A DNA stretch of 64,000 nucleotides. Origin: Chryseobacterium ginsenosidimutans (lineage in GTDB: Bacteria; Bacteroidota; Bacteroidia; Flavobacteriales; Weeksellaceae). Location of the stretch: NCBI RefSeq assembly GCF_024807225.1, contig NZ_JANUCO010000001.1:2356001-2420000 (forward strand). The letters run 5' to 3'. Under the pieces are notes generated by a model that was given only the letters and a program-made list of their open reading frames with translations, had not been told where the DNA came from and made no database searches. Below, piece after piece: positions 45,656 through 55,087 of this stretch; the stretch's first letter is position 1, and each line of letters begins with the position of its first letter. Both the position numbers and the translations under genes were made by a program.

Positions 45656-45730
45656 CTAAAGTTTTGATTTTAGTCTTTTGATCATCTCTTCTGCATTTTT
45701 GTTCTGAGGGTTTAGTTTTAAGGTCTGTTC
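45656..45730 (-). pseudogene. Tiny remnant of a TPR-protein C-terminus
   Basis: 24 codons ending QTLKLNPQNKNAEEMIKRLK resemble the last TPR helix of many secreted flavobacterial enzymes. Nothing else of the gene remains. Confidence 0.35.
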
Positions 45731-45757
45731 CTAATTTTTAAGTGTGAGACCATATCC

Positions 45758-46020
45758 TCATTCCATATGAAGATAACTGATTTTCTATAACAAATATACT
45801 CCGTTGTTACCGCTGAAAAAAATCTTTTTCAGTATTAGGAAAGCACAGCTTCCCAAAACATTCAGAAAAATATCTAAGCTTACATCAATGTTTTTTCCTA
45901 TTGTTTTCAAGGAATTGAATTGCCGCTTTTCTTGTGCCTGGATGATTAACCGCATAGAAAAAGTTAGAAACCTCACAAGATGCAAATGCAGTTCATTGAA
46001 ATTTTGATCCTTATTATTCT
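45758..46020. repeat. 263-bp direct repeat, copy A
   Basis: Starts at TCATTCCATATGA and ends at GATCCTTATTATTC. Copy B at 46551-46814 has the same length and direction, with roughly three quarters of the bases alike by eye. Both can be read on the minus strand as NNKDQNFNELxLHLVRFLTF (about 85 residues) with GTG starts, so an ORF-bearing repeat is possible. Confidence 0.75.
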
Positions 46021-46054
46021 GAATATCTATTCTTGGCACTATTCCAATGCTGTA

Positions 46055-46258
46055 TTAAATCCATTTTTTCTCTTTGGCAATTACGGCAAGGTGAAATAGA
46101 GTTTTAACATTATAGATTTTTCTAATCGTTGTAAGCCTTTTCTCAATGCTGCTTTTACTAATTACGATTGCTTCGTCGTCCTTAAGGTACTTCGATATTT
46201 CACCGATCATTAGGCCTTTTGATAAATATTTTAGTATAAGAAAATCCAGTTTTTCCAT
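46055..46258 (-). CDS. Small LuxR-type helix-turn-helix protein
   Basis: 67 residues, MEKLDFLILKYLSKGLMIGEISKYL, SKSSIEKRLTTIRKIYNVKTLFHL. The spacing suits a LuxR/GerE-type DNA-binding domain with nothing else attached. A -7 box lies directly before the ATG. It sits between the two direct repeats. Confidence 0.55.
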   Translation of the reverse strand: MEKLDFLILKYLSKGLMIGEISKYLKDDEAIVISKSSIEKRLTTIRKIYNVKTLFHLAVIAKEKKWI

Positions 46259-46262
46259 TCGG

Positions 46263-46270
46263 CAAAGTTA
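46263..46270 (-). promoter_or_regulatory. -7 box (TAACTTTG) before the LuxR-like gene
   Basis: Exact TAnnTTTG on the minus strand, ending 4 bases before the start codon. The transcript would be leaderless or nearly so. Confidence 0.45.
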
Positions 46271-46550
46271 AAAAATATTTACGTTTTGTAGAAGTCGACT
46301 ATTAAAACGCATGGTCGCTGCTTTTTGTCCTTGTCCTGATTTCTTTTCAATAACGTCCGTGATCAGGCTTGATCCCAAATAGCAAGTGATAAATATTTAG
46401 TCTAGCCCGATAGTACCAAAACTTATATATGGTTTTGTAAGGAAATTAATATAGGGAATACAGGTGTTGAAAAAACTTCTTTACATTTTAAACTTACCAC
46501 CTCACTCTTTTCATTTATTCTTTCATAAACAGATCAAAGTTCAATTACCA
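46271..46550. other. Intergenic, no gene seen
   Basis: 280 bases between the LuxR-like gene and copy B of the repeat; no recognisable element. Confidence 0.5.
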
Positions 46551-46814
46551 TCATTCCATATGAGGATACCTGATTTTCTATAGCAAATATATTCCGTTGT
46601 CTCTGCGGAAAAAAATCTTTTTGGGTATCCGGGATCGGAGATCCCAGACCCTCCGCAAAAATATTTCAAGCCTTCATCAATGTTCTTTCTTATTGTTTTC
46701 AAAGTATTGATTGCAGTTTTCCTTGTGCCTGCCTGAATGGTTACCTGCATAGAAAAAGTCAGAAACCTCACAAGATGCAATTGCAGTTCATTGAAATTTT
46801 GATCCTTATTATTC
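46551..46814. repeat. 264-bp direct repeat, copy B
   Basis: Partner of copy A, 530 bases away. Includes GGGATCGGAGATCCC, a small palindrome missing from copy A. Its minus-strand frame (GTG at 46816) gives 91 residues, longer than in copy A. It abuts the tandem array at 46815. Confidence 0.75.
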
Positions 46815-46952
46815 ACTTGGTATAAATCATCTTATCAGATGTTGGTAAAATCAATTGATCAGATTCTTTTATAAATCGATTAATCAGATTCTTATATAAA
46901 CCACTTCATCAGATGTTTTTATAAATCAATTTATAAGATGATACTACCAAGT
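46815..46952. repeat. Five ~25-bp tandem repeats bounded by inverted repeats
   Basis: Units begin at about 46821, 46847, 46871, 46895 and 46921, with consensus near TATAAATCAATT-ATCAGATTCTTT. The outer edges form an inverted repeat: ACTTGGTA...TCATCTTAT at the left and ATAAGATGA...TACCAAGT at the right. It looks like a protein-binding or iteron-type array, or an element end. Confidence 0.7.
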
Positions 46953-47052
46953 AAAAGATAAGAAAAGTCAAAGTTTCCTTCAAGCTGCAATTCACAGGGT
47001 TTTATGTAAGTGCGGGAAAAACAGGTCTCCGCCGTACTCGGAGCAGGAAATT

Positions 47053-47496
47053 ATGAAATTCAATATTGTGAACGAAATTAAATTGAGCTACTCAAGAAAA
47101 GGAAATTGTGAAAGGTCTATATCATCATCACGCGATGCGGTTGATATTTTCAGAGCACATTTTGATGCGGACCAAATGGACTACAGGGAATCATTCTTTG
47201 CACTGTATCTGGATCAGGCGAATAAGGTTTTAGGCATCAAGAAAATATCGGAGTGTGGGATTTCTTCGACTTTGGTTGATGTAAGAATTATTATGCAGGC
47301 GGCGCTTCTTTGCAATGTTTCGGGGATCATTGTTTCTCATAACCATCCTTCAGGGAATTTAAGGCCGTCATTTGCCGATATTAAAATGACCGCAAAGATT
47401 AAAGATGCGGCAAAAACACTCGATATAGCATTGCTTGATCACGTGGTTTTGACGTCGGATTCTCATTTTTCATTTGCTGATAATGCGATGATCTGA
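47053..47496 (+). CDS. RadC-like JAB-domain protein
   Basis: 147 residues, only the JAB/MPN domain. The metal site is complete: SHNHPSGN (His96, His98) with Asp109 in SFADI. RadC-type proteins of this size are typical of mobile elements and phage-defence islands in Bacteroidota; the biochemical role is unsettled. It lies downstream of the tandem array and 60 bases before a DUF4099/DUF3945 gene. Confidence 0.85.
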   Translation: MKFNIVNEIKLSYSRKGNCERSISSSRDAVDIFRAHFDADQMDYRESFFALYLDQANKVLGIKKISECGISSTLVDVRIIMQAALLCNVSGIIVSHNHPSGNLRPSFADIKMTAKIKDAAKTLDIALLDHVVLTSDSHFSFADNAMI

Positions 47497-47556
47497 GTAT
47501 TAAATAATAAGCAATCAAAAAAGTAATAGCATCAAATAATATCTAAAATAATCATC

Positions 47557-48837
47557 ATGAACAAAATAGGAAATCATACGGCAGTTTCAGAAGTCAGTAC
47601 TTTATTGGTACTCCGTCACAGTAGCAATTCCATCGGAATTGTACAGGGAATCGAAAACAACGGAAATCTGATAGACTTTCAGCCTGACCGAAGTAAGGTT
47701 GATACGGTTATGCGGATCGATTCGTCAGAGAATTCTTTTATGGACTTCTATTCGGATTTCTACCATCAGCTGAAAGATCCCTCCAACTATTCATTTTTTA
47801 AAGTGAGGGAATTCGAGGCGCACGATACAGCCATAGGTTTACAGGAATACATTGATTGTTTATCGGATGTTGAAAAACAAGATTTGAAAGCGGTTGAAGT
47901 TTCTATTGAAGCGGTCACTGCTATCAGAAATAAGAGAACCATTGAAAATAAGCCTTCTGTTCTAAAGAATGGTTCTAGTAACGGCTCGTCTATGATAAGT
48001 AATCGTTCTCAATACCGCTATCAGATTGAAGATGTTCCGTGGGACACGATGTGTGAATTAGCTCTTGACAGGGAAAAGTTGGAAAGCTTAGAGGCATTAG
48101 ATACTCTGTTGAAAGGCTATAAAACACCAATGTTGATTCCGATACTTCTTAAAGATGGGGAAGAGGTAAGTCGGATTGATGCACGGTTGCAGTTGCGGAT
48201 CAATGATGATGGTGAATTGGTTGTTAAGGTGCACAGGGTTTGTAAGAAAGTGGATTTCAGGAAGAAGTTTAAGGGTCATAAGTTTACAAAAGAGGATAGG
48301 GTCAATCTTTTAGATTCCGGGAATATGGGCAGAGTGGTGGATCTTATTGATACGGTTACAGGCGAAATAATTCCTTCATTGATAAGTTTGGACAGGCTGA
48401 CTAATGAGCTGATCTCTTTGAGGATGGAGTTTGTAAGGATTCCTGATGTTCTTTGCGGTGTGAGATTGGATTTGGAGCAGAAACAAACGCTTCGTGATGG
48501 GAAAGCTTTGTTTATTGAAAATATGGTATCGAAGAAAGGAACACTGTTTTCTTCAACGGTGCAGTTCAATGCAGATAGACAATGGGTGGAGTTTTTGTTT
48601 GAGAATAAGTTTAAAAGGTCTGGTTTTAGCGAAGTACATCATTCTGAAAGAGTAGTTCCTTCACATTTCAGGGGGATAAAGCTTCGTAAATGGCAGATGG
48701 ATAAGTTAAAGGCTGGGGAGACGGCTTATATAAAGGGATTGGAGAGCAGAAAAGGCAAGACTTATCAGGGTTATATGAATTTTGATAAGACAATAGGGAG
48801 AATTATGTTTTTGTTTACGAATCTTAAGAAGAAATAG
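47557..48837 (+). CDS. DUF4099/DUF3945 domain protein, second copy
   Basis: 426 residues, colinear with the gene at 18326: LLVLRHSSNSIGIVQGIENNGN, then YQIEDVPWDTMCELALDREK (DUF4099), GNMGRVVDLIDTVTGEIIPS and the end FRGIKLRKWQMDKLKAGETAYIKG (DUF3945). It lacks the basic tail and no topB follows, so it is a detached copy. A paralogue by transfer or old duplication. Confidence 0.8.
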   Translation: MNKIGNHTAVSEVSTLLVLRHSSNSIGIVQGIENNGNLIDFQPDRSKVDTVMRIDSSENSFMDFYSDFYHQLKDPSNYSFFKVREFEAHDTAIGLQEYIDCLSDVEKQDLKAVEVSIEAVTAIRNKRTIENKPSVLKNGSSNGSSMISNRSQYRYQIEDVPWDTMCELALDREKLESLEALDTLLKGYKTPMLIPILLKDGEEVSRIDARLQLRINDDGELVVKVHRVCKKVDFRKKFKGHKFTKEDRVNLLDSGNMGRVVDLIDTVTGEIIPSLISLDRLTNELISLRMEFVRIPDVLCGVRLDLEQKQTLRDGKALFIENMVSKKGTLFSSTVQFNADRQWVEFLFENKFKRSGFSEVHHSERVVPSHFRGIKLRKWQMDKLKAGETAYIKGLESRKGKTYQGYMNFDKTIGRIMFLFTNLKKK

Positions 48838-48905
48838 GAGAGTGTAGAAAATGTTTTAAGGGTTCTATAGGAAACGAGTAATTAACTTTATATATAAAAT
48901 TTAGT

Positions 48906-48945
48906 AACCTGCAAGGTCTATTGACTTTGCAGGTTGCTTTGTTTG
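48906..48945 (+). terminator. Intrinsic terminator
   Basis: 9-bp stem AACCTGCAA / TTGCAGGTT, 12-base loop, T-rich end (GCTTTGTTT). Ends the RadC/DUF3945 pair. Confidence 0.7.
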
Positions 48946-49326
48946 AGTTTAAAAATGAGATGGTTGATGAAAATCGGGCGGCAAAAATACAATTCCTCCC
49001 TGTGGTCGGAAACGCATTTTTGCGGAAAATGGAGCAACCATATTTCTAAAACATTGCTGGGTAGGGCTTTTCTATGTTTTTGAAAAAAGGTTGCGAGGCT
49101 CGATAATTCTACAATCTTAGTTAATGAAATAGAATTAAAATATTTCTATCTCTTGATGACAAATGTTTGAGGCAAAAGAATTAGAATTGATTATTGAAGA
49201 GAAAGTCAGATTCATAAATGTATATTCACTTTTTACATTCATTTTTTAAAGATAGTAGCCAGAATTAATATCGGTTTAACATCAAATCATATTGTACGAC
49301 TATTAGCTATTTCTATATGTTAAATT
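48946..49326. other. Intergenic, no gene seen
   Basis: 380 bases before the transposase remnant. Nothing recognisable; part may be the lost front of the insertion sequence. Confidence 0.5.
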
Positions 49327-49770
49327 TTGCAATTACTAGAAAAAGTAAGATTAAAAATAAATCAAAAAAGAGAACCAAGTTTAGGTATAATGGACAGTCA
49401 GAGTGTAAGATGGGGAAACAATCGTGCATTAAATGGTTTTGACGGGAACAAAAAAGTGAAAGGAATTAAAAGACATGTGGTGGTTGATAAAAACGGATTT
49501 TTATTAGCAATAATGGTTACTGTAGCCAATATTAACGATAGTAAGGCTGTAGGTTTTCTCATGAGAACTCTGGCTTTTTTTTAAATCCTGTAAAAATTAT
49601 TATTGCCGATGGAGGTTACAGAGGAGAAATCATAGAACAGGTAAATAGTAAGTTTGGTTATTTAATCAATGTGGTGATGAGAAATGATGTAAACCAACCG
49701 ATCGAATTCATACAGTTAGTCGCAACTTTTACCAATTTAGAAAACATTTGTCATCAAGAAAACCAATGAG
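49327..49770 (+). pseudogene. IS5-family transposase remnant
   Basis: 49327-49584 gives LGIMDSQSVRWGN, GFDGNKKVKGIKRHVVVDKNG, the DDE core start of IS5-type transposases. A frame change in a T-run near 49580 leads to NPVKIIIADGGYRGEII. The N-terminus and the final Glu motif are missing, and no inverted ends are seen. Confidence 0.75.
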
Positions 49771-50048
49771 ATTGGCAGATAAAACGGGATGTTTAATATA
49801 ATAGTTTTTGGATGATAATTTAAACTGCTATCTTTGGTATATCAATTGTGTCAACAATATTATAACTATAAAACAGTTTATAACTATTGAAATATCTTTA
49901 AGACTGTTTCTGCTTTTAAGGCTATTGATTAAGCACTTTTGTCAAAAGATTGCTTATTCACAACATAAATGAAATGAGAAAAATTGCAAACAATTTAATG
50001 CTTACTTTAAAACAACTGTTGCTATGGTAACGCACATTAATTTAATAA
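49771..50048. other. Intergenic between IS remnant and Avs-like gene
   Basis: About 280 bases; no gene seen. Should hold the promoter of the Avs-like gene unless that lies past the hairpin at 50051. Confidence 0.5.
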
Positions 50049-50050
50049 GT

Positions 50051-50073
50051 GGCTTCCGCATGGAAGCCTTTTT
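50051..50073 (+). terminator. Hairpin with T-tract directly before the Avs-like gene
   Basis: 7-bp GC-rich stem GGCTTCC / GGAAGCC with loop GCAT, then five T, ending 18 bases before the ATG. It insulates the gene or attenuates it; no + strand gene lies close upstream. Confidence 0.75.
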
Positions 50074-50090
50074 ACATTACTGAATTAAAT

Positions 50091-53000
50091 ATGGCAAATA
50101 AAAATAAGTTCAAAGAGATTACAAACAGAGATGCATGGAGCACGATACGAGGCTTTGTATATCAGGTTGACACCACAATATTACGTTGGTTAAATCTAGC
50201 GGATGATGAAATATTAGAACTCGAAAAAGGTGAAGATATTGACCAAGTTAAAGAAGGCATTGCAGATCGCATCGAGTCTCGTGTTTTAGAGCAAGTAAAG
50301 TTTAGGCAATCTAGTATATCACTAAATACGGAACTTGCACTCGAACTTCTTTTTAATTTTTTTGCGCACAAGCAAAACAACCCAACACAAAAATTATTGT
50401 TTCGGTTTGTTTCCAATGCGGGATATAATATTGAACGTCCCGCATTATGGCAAAACGGCAAAAGTGCTATTGTCGCATGGCAAGAAATTTTTGCAGAAAC
50501 AAATGTGTCGGTCACCGACAATCGATTACTTGTTATCCAGGAATTTCTTGTAAAAAAAATCACCGATCAATCTAAAACGACTGATAAAGAAATACCTATC
50601 CAAAACCTATGGAACGACTTTAAAACTTTGCTCGAAAACCCCGCATTTTTACTGCAATTTATAAAAGAATTTGAATGGAGTCTTGAAAGCCCAGATGCTG
50701 AAAAAGTTAGTGAAGATGTTAAAAATATGATTTCAGCTTCACCGCATGTCCCACAGACTATTGACGTTGATCTCTTGTATCAAAGGCTTTTCATGTATGT
50801 GTTCAAGCTTCTTACAAATAGCTCAGCCAAGAAACTAGATATTGAAATATTAAAAGCACAAGGTTTATTACCAGCATTGAATCCCCAAGATCAGACAATA
50901 TCTTTACTCATTTCAGAATTGCTGGATAGCCTGCAAGGCAGGGTTTCAGCTTTGGAAAATACTGTTACAGCTTCGTTAGATCAGATTAAGTCATTGGCTG
51001 AGGATGTTTTGGGAGTAAAAAAAATGGACAATGTTTTTGAGGTGCGATTGAGAAATATTTCATCAACACCACCTGCTACACTAAGGAATGGATCACTACG
51101 CGAAAAAAAAACTACAGCATTACTTGCGTTATTTGAGCAGACACCGTGGATTAATCTGCAAGGAATTAACGGCACAGGGAAGACACAATTTGCAGCTTTG
51201 ACATGCAGAACAATCGAAAATATTTATTGGATCGAGCTTCGAGAATATAAAGATTCATCCGAAAAATCGGCATTGCTGATTGAAGGGTTACTGGCATCAC
51301 TCTCAGGTATCCCGGTAACTAATGACAGAAACGCTTGGACTTACGCAGTATTTGGCAGGCTACCAAGAAAAGCTATAATTGTTATAAACGATCTTCCAGA
51401 AATAAAAAACACAGATCCATTAAAGACACTTTTAATAACATTCGCCTCAAAGCTGGAAGAGAAACAACTACGACTCCTGACGACGTCAAATCATAAAATT
51501 CCTGCATCTGTTATGAACGCAATCCCTAACGGCACTTTTCAGGAATATAATGATCTTACTTTTACTGACAGTGAAGTTGAAGAACTTCTTGTTAAAAATG
51601 GTGCTCCAGAGCATGTACTAAAGTTTGCTGAACTTTTTGCATCTATAAGCCATCGAAACCCTCAAATACTTTCAACTATTGTCAACAGACTTAATGCTAT
51701 AAACTGGGGAAAGGATTCTACGGAAGTATTTGAGAAATTATTTAGTAAGGAATTCTCAACTGAAATTTTTAAGGATGCGCAATCAACCATCACAAGTTTT
51801 ATTACCGACCCGCAAACGAAAGAATTGCTATATAGGCTAACATTAGTTCATTGGGGTTATGAATTTGACGTGGTCACTGCAATAAGTGAGGCGGAAGACA
51901 AAATCGAGTCGGCATTTGAAAAATTTGGAGGTATTACCAACGTTTGGATAGAGGAATCTGGATCAACGTATAAAACCTCACCCTTAATACATGACCTTGG
52001 ACTTCGTAACCTTAGTGCTGCAACAGCGAAATCTACTTACGGCGCAATTGCACGTTCAATCCTTAAAAAGAAAAACGTTAATCTAATAAGTGCTTCTCGT
52101 ATAATTACCAATTTTATTAAAGCTCAAAGCTACAACGAGGCAGCCATCGTCCTGTTACAGCTATTACGAGCAGCGCAGAATGACGAAGCGGCTAAGAGCC
52201 TATATAACTGGGGATATCTCGACTATTGGAACGGAACAGAGATGCCAAAGGAGATGTCGAACAGTATTAAATCACACATCACTACTGAACAAATAAGGCT
52301 ACGTAAAAGCCTTGGTGAAAATGTAGATTTACTTGAACACAGGCTCGATAAGATTATTTCCGAAATTGATGATGCTGTAGAAAAGACGATTACACTAGTT
52401 CTTATTTTGGCAAACAATGGTGTGGCCGACACAAGACAATACCTGTCCTACGCCAAATTCGTTTTAGAAAATATTGAACAATTACCGGATTCATTTAAAG
52501 ATATTGCGACAAATCAACTTATTGAAGGATTTGTATGGATGCCATTACAGGAGATAACCACTAATGATGAAGTTGCCAAGTGGCTAGAATTGGCAGAGAT
52601 TTATAAAAAAGTTACCGGCGACTCTTTTTACAAGAACGAAATTGCCGAAGCTGGAATCACTGTCTTAGCAGATCATATCGTAACATATGAAAAGCAGCAG
52701 ATCCCCTTTGATCCTCAGCGTCTGGCAACGAGACTTGATATGCTAGTGTCTTATTTCGACCAGAAGGGCTTGGAAGTTTTTGCTGCCACCATGCTTAAGG
52801 AAAGAATCGCATTGCAATTTCAAATATTTTTCGACGCGGAAAAAGCGGAAGCGATGACAATCGAATGGAGCGAAAAATTCCTTACAACCGAAGCCAAATA
52901 TTTGGTATATGAGAATCTGGGAAAACTCTACTACAATGACAAAATAAATCCAAAAAATGTGGCTTGGCTAAAAAAAGCCATAGATTTAAATTGCGAACAT

Positions 53001-54350
53001 CAGACAGCTTTTGCAGACACACTCGCTTATGGTGCAGCCTCAGTATCTGATTCTGATAGTGGATTAGCAGTCAATTATATGGAACGTGCTGTCAGGATTA
53101 CAAATGATACTCCCTGGGCGAGCGATCTAGACAAAGTGCAGATGAACTGCGAGCTTGCCTTTTCGTACTGGAAAAATGGAGAATATATGAAGAGTTACAA
53201 AACATTCAATATTGCACTGACCAGATTGCAGCGCTTGAAAAGTGAAAAATTCGGACCGTTTTGGGTTCGGATTTTATCATGGCTGGCCCATACTTTGGGA
53301 TATGTTTCTGCAGATGTTTCAAAAGACAAACTTCCGAAACACTTTAGCAATGGTTCTGAATATACGAAACCTTACCAAGGCATCTTTCTTTTTAACACAA
53401 AGGACCTTACGGATTTATATTCTCCAAAAAAAGATGTCCTTATGCTCGCACAAATGGCCGTTTTTTCTGAAGGGGTTGGCGATATCGAAGGTGCATACCA
53501 ATGGACATTGCGTGCATTTGACGAGGCTCGTTTTATTGGCGATGAAACGCTGGTTATGATGGTTTTAATTCTCTGCGGTCAATATCCGTTACTCAGACAT
53601 AAATTCAAAGAACATTTTGAAATGTCTCTTCAATTTCATGCAATAACAGCTCACACAAGCGGCGCAACAGAAGACAGATATAATTCGGCAGTAAATTTGA
53701 ACTATGAGGAAGTACTTAAAAATAAACCCAGTGCCGACTGGAACGCTGCGGAAGATACAATATTTAGCGTGTCTATTTTGCCGATGGTCATAATGGTCTT
53801 AAACTCATATAATGAAAATCAAGATGGGCAAAAATTTGCGCACGAATTGTTGCAGCTAATTAGAAATTATTCTGTAACCGCGTCTGATGTCGCTATGTGG
53901 GAAAGTGCATATGACCTTTTAACTAAAATGTTTGACAAGACATTCACAGTAGGTGAACTAACTAACGAAGCAAATAAATATGGTGCTGCTGACAATAGAA
54001 ACTTTCAAGTCGTATGTATATTGGGAAGTATTTTTCTAGAAAAAGGCAGTGCAAATTGCTTAAAACAAATCGTGAACATATTTCCTTTCTTCACAAGAAC
54101 GTTTAGCAATATTCCCGCGATATCGCGCAATATTTTAGTACCATTTGTGAAATTCTATGCAATCAAAGCTATAAAGGAACATTATGTTGGTTCAAGACAG
54201 GAACTGAAAGAATTAATTGAACAAATTGAAAATTCTTCCTCAGAGAAATTAAATGCCGTTCAAAAAGTACTTGAGCCTGCAATAGAAATTTCCGAAGTGG
54301 TTGTTGAGGGTGATAGAAGAGAATGGCTATTTAATCATGTGGAAATTTAG
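50091..54350 (+). CDS. Avs-like STAND NTPase with Cap4/DUF4297-like nuclease domain
   Basis: 1419 residues from the ATG at 50091; an ATG-like start 14 codons earlier lies inside a terminator hairpin. N-terminal domain: RDAWSTIRGFVYQ, LELEKGEDID (47-51) and LEQVKFR (67-70), the layout of a PD-(D/E)xK dsDNA nuclease of the DUF4297/Cap4 type. NTPase: Walker A GINGTGKT at 358-365 and Walker B-like AIIVINDLP. The remaining ~800 residues are helical repeats with TPR-like units, the sensor region. This is the design of antiviral STAND proteins, which recognise a phage protein and then cut DNA. The call rests on domain order; the trigger is unknown. Confidence 0.75.
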   Translation: MANKNKFKEITNRDAWSTIRGFVYQVDTTILRWLNLADDEILELEKGEDIDQVKEGIADRIESRVLEQVKFRQSSISLNTELALELLFNFFAHKQNNPTQKLLFRFVSNAGYNIERPALWQNGKSAIVAWQEIFAETNVSVTDNRLLVIQEFLVKKITDQSKTTDKEIPIQNLWNDFKTLLENPAFLLQFIKEFEWSLESPDAEKVSEDVKNMISASPHVPQTIDVDLLYQRLFMYVFKLLTNSSAKKLDIEILKAQGLLPALNPQDQTISLLISELLDSLQGRVSALENTVTASLDQIKSLAEDVLGVKKMDNVFEVRLRNISSTPPATLRNGSLREKKTTALLALFEQTPWINLQGINGTGKTQFAALTCRTIENIYWIELREYKDSSEKSALLIEGLLASLSGIPVTNDRNAWTYAVFGRLPRKAIIVINDLPEIKNTDPLKTLLITFASKLEEKQLRLLTTSNHKIPASVMNAIPNGTFQEYNDLTFTDSEVEELLVKNGAPEHVLKFAELFASISHRNPQILSTIVNRLNAINWGKDSTEVFEKLFSKEFSTEIFKDAQSTITSFITDPQTKELLYRLTLVHWGYEFDVVTAISEAEDKIESAFEKFGGITNVWIEESGSTYKTSPLIHDLGLRNLSAATAKSTYGAIARSILKKKNVNLISASRIITNFIKAQSYNEAAIVLLQLLRAAQNDEAAKSLYNWGYLDYWNGTEMPKEMSNSIKSHITTEQIRLRKSLGENVDLLEHRLDKIISEIDDAVEKTITLVLILANNGVADTRQYLSYAKFVLENIEQLPDSFKDIATNQLIEGFVWMPLQEITTNDEVAKWLELAEIYKKVTGDSFYKNEIAEAGITVLADHIVTYEKQQIPFDPQRLATRLDMLVSYFDQKGLEVFAATMLKERIALQFQIFFDAEKAEAMTIEWSEKFLTTEAKYLVYENLGKLYYNDKINPKNVAWLKKAIDLNCEHQTAFADTLAYGAASVSDSDSGLAVNYMERAVRITNDTPWASDLDKVQMNCELAFSYWKNGEYMKSYKTFNIALTRLQRLKSEKFGPFWVRILSWLAHTLGYVSADVSKDKLPKHFSNGSEYTKPYQGIFLFNTKDLTDLYSPKKDVLMLAQMAVFSEGVGDIEGAYQWTLRAFDEARFIGDETLVMMVLILCGQYPLLRHKFKEHFEMSLQFHAITAHTSGATEDRYNSAVNLNYEEVLKNKPSADWNAAEDTIFSVSILPMVIMVLNSYNENQDGQKFAHELLQLIRNYSVTASDVAMWESAYDLLTKMFDKTFTVGELTNEANKYGAADNRNFQVVCILGSIFLEKGSANCLKQIVNIFPFFTRTFSNIPAISRNILVPFVKFYAIKAIKEHYVGSRQELKELIEQIENSSSEKLNAVQKVLEPAIEISEVVVEGDRREWLFNHVEI

Positions 54351-54590
54351 GAAGTCCTCAGTTAGTGGCAAAAGGAAGAGAACGTTCTTCTACTATCCTG
54401 GTACTATTTCCGGATCATATTGAACATTAAGTTTATCTAATAATTTGTTAGTAAAGTTTTTGTTCATTCACTTTATATTTTAATTAAGTAATTTTTTTAA
54501 AGTCAATGTAGTGTATTGGGGGAAATAATCCCAACTTTTTGTCGGGATATTGTTTAATCTGAAATAATATTATAGTTATTCCTATGAAAA
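54351..54590. other. Intergenic, convergent gene ends
   Basis: 240 AT-rich bases between the Avs-like gene and the minus-strand hypothetical; no clear terminator or gene. Confidence 0.5.
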
Positions 54591-55025
54591 TTACGACATA
54601 TTTTCCTTTATTGTAAACTCGCTGATATGCTTGCTTAATGGAGAAACAAAGCCTAAATGAAATCTTTTGACGCATTTCGCTAATTCTTGGAATGTTACTT
54701 GAAAATCAAATGATTGTATATCTGCTTTATTGTCATTATTTTTTAAATATTCAGAAATTTCATCAAAAGAGTTTCCGTATTTTTTTGTTTCAAGAAGAAG
54801 GACAAAACAGTAAATAGAATCTTGTTTTGAAACATTTGTGAGAGAACTGGTTCCAAAATGAACCCCCAGTAAGAAGTACTTCTTCATGTCAATTCCCTTA
54901 TCAGTACATAACTTTTGAAAATCATAGCTGTCACTTCGATCCACCTGAATCAGACCGCCAAAATCACCATATTGTGTGCGCACAATATTTTCTAAAACTT
55001 CTAAATTGAATTTTGTGTAACTCAT
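54591..55025 (-). CDS. Hypothetical protein, 144 residues
   Basis: Not recognised. MSYTKFNLEVLENIVRTQYG, a central hydrophobic strand pair (KKYFLLGVHFGTS, SIYCFVLLLETKKYG) and a helical end. Follows the EVE-like gene by 62 bases on the same strand, so the two may form an operon inside the defence island. Confidence 0.6.
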   Translation of the reverse strand: MSYTKFNLEVLENIVRTQYGDFGGLIQVDRSDSYDFQKLCTDKGIDMKKYFLLGVHFGTSSLTNVSKQDSIYCFVLLLETKKYGNSFDEISEYLKNNDNKADIQSFDFQVTFQELAKCVKRFHLGFVSPLSKHISEFTIKENMS

Positions 55026-55087
55026 TGCAATATTTTTAAATTTTTATTAGAATTAAATTATAATCATTTGATTTTCTATATCGATAA

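Noticed and set aside
45785..46816. Two ~85-91-codon minus-strand frames as ordinary genes
   Set aside because: Both need GTG starts and lie wholly within direct repeats; kept as repeats with possible coding.
46815..46952. CRISPR array
   Set aside because: Units are adjacent and degenerate with no spacers, and no cas gene is near.
50162..50563. 133-codon antisense frame in the Avs-like gene
   Set aside because: Shadow of the nuclease domain coding strand.
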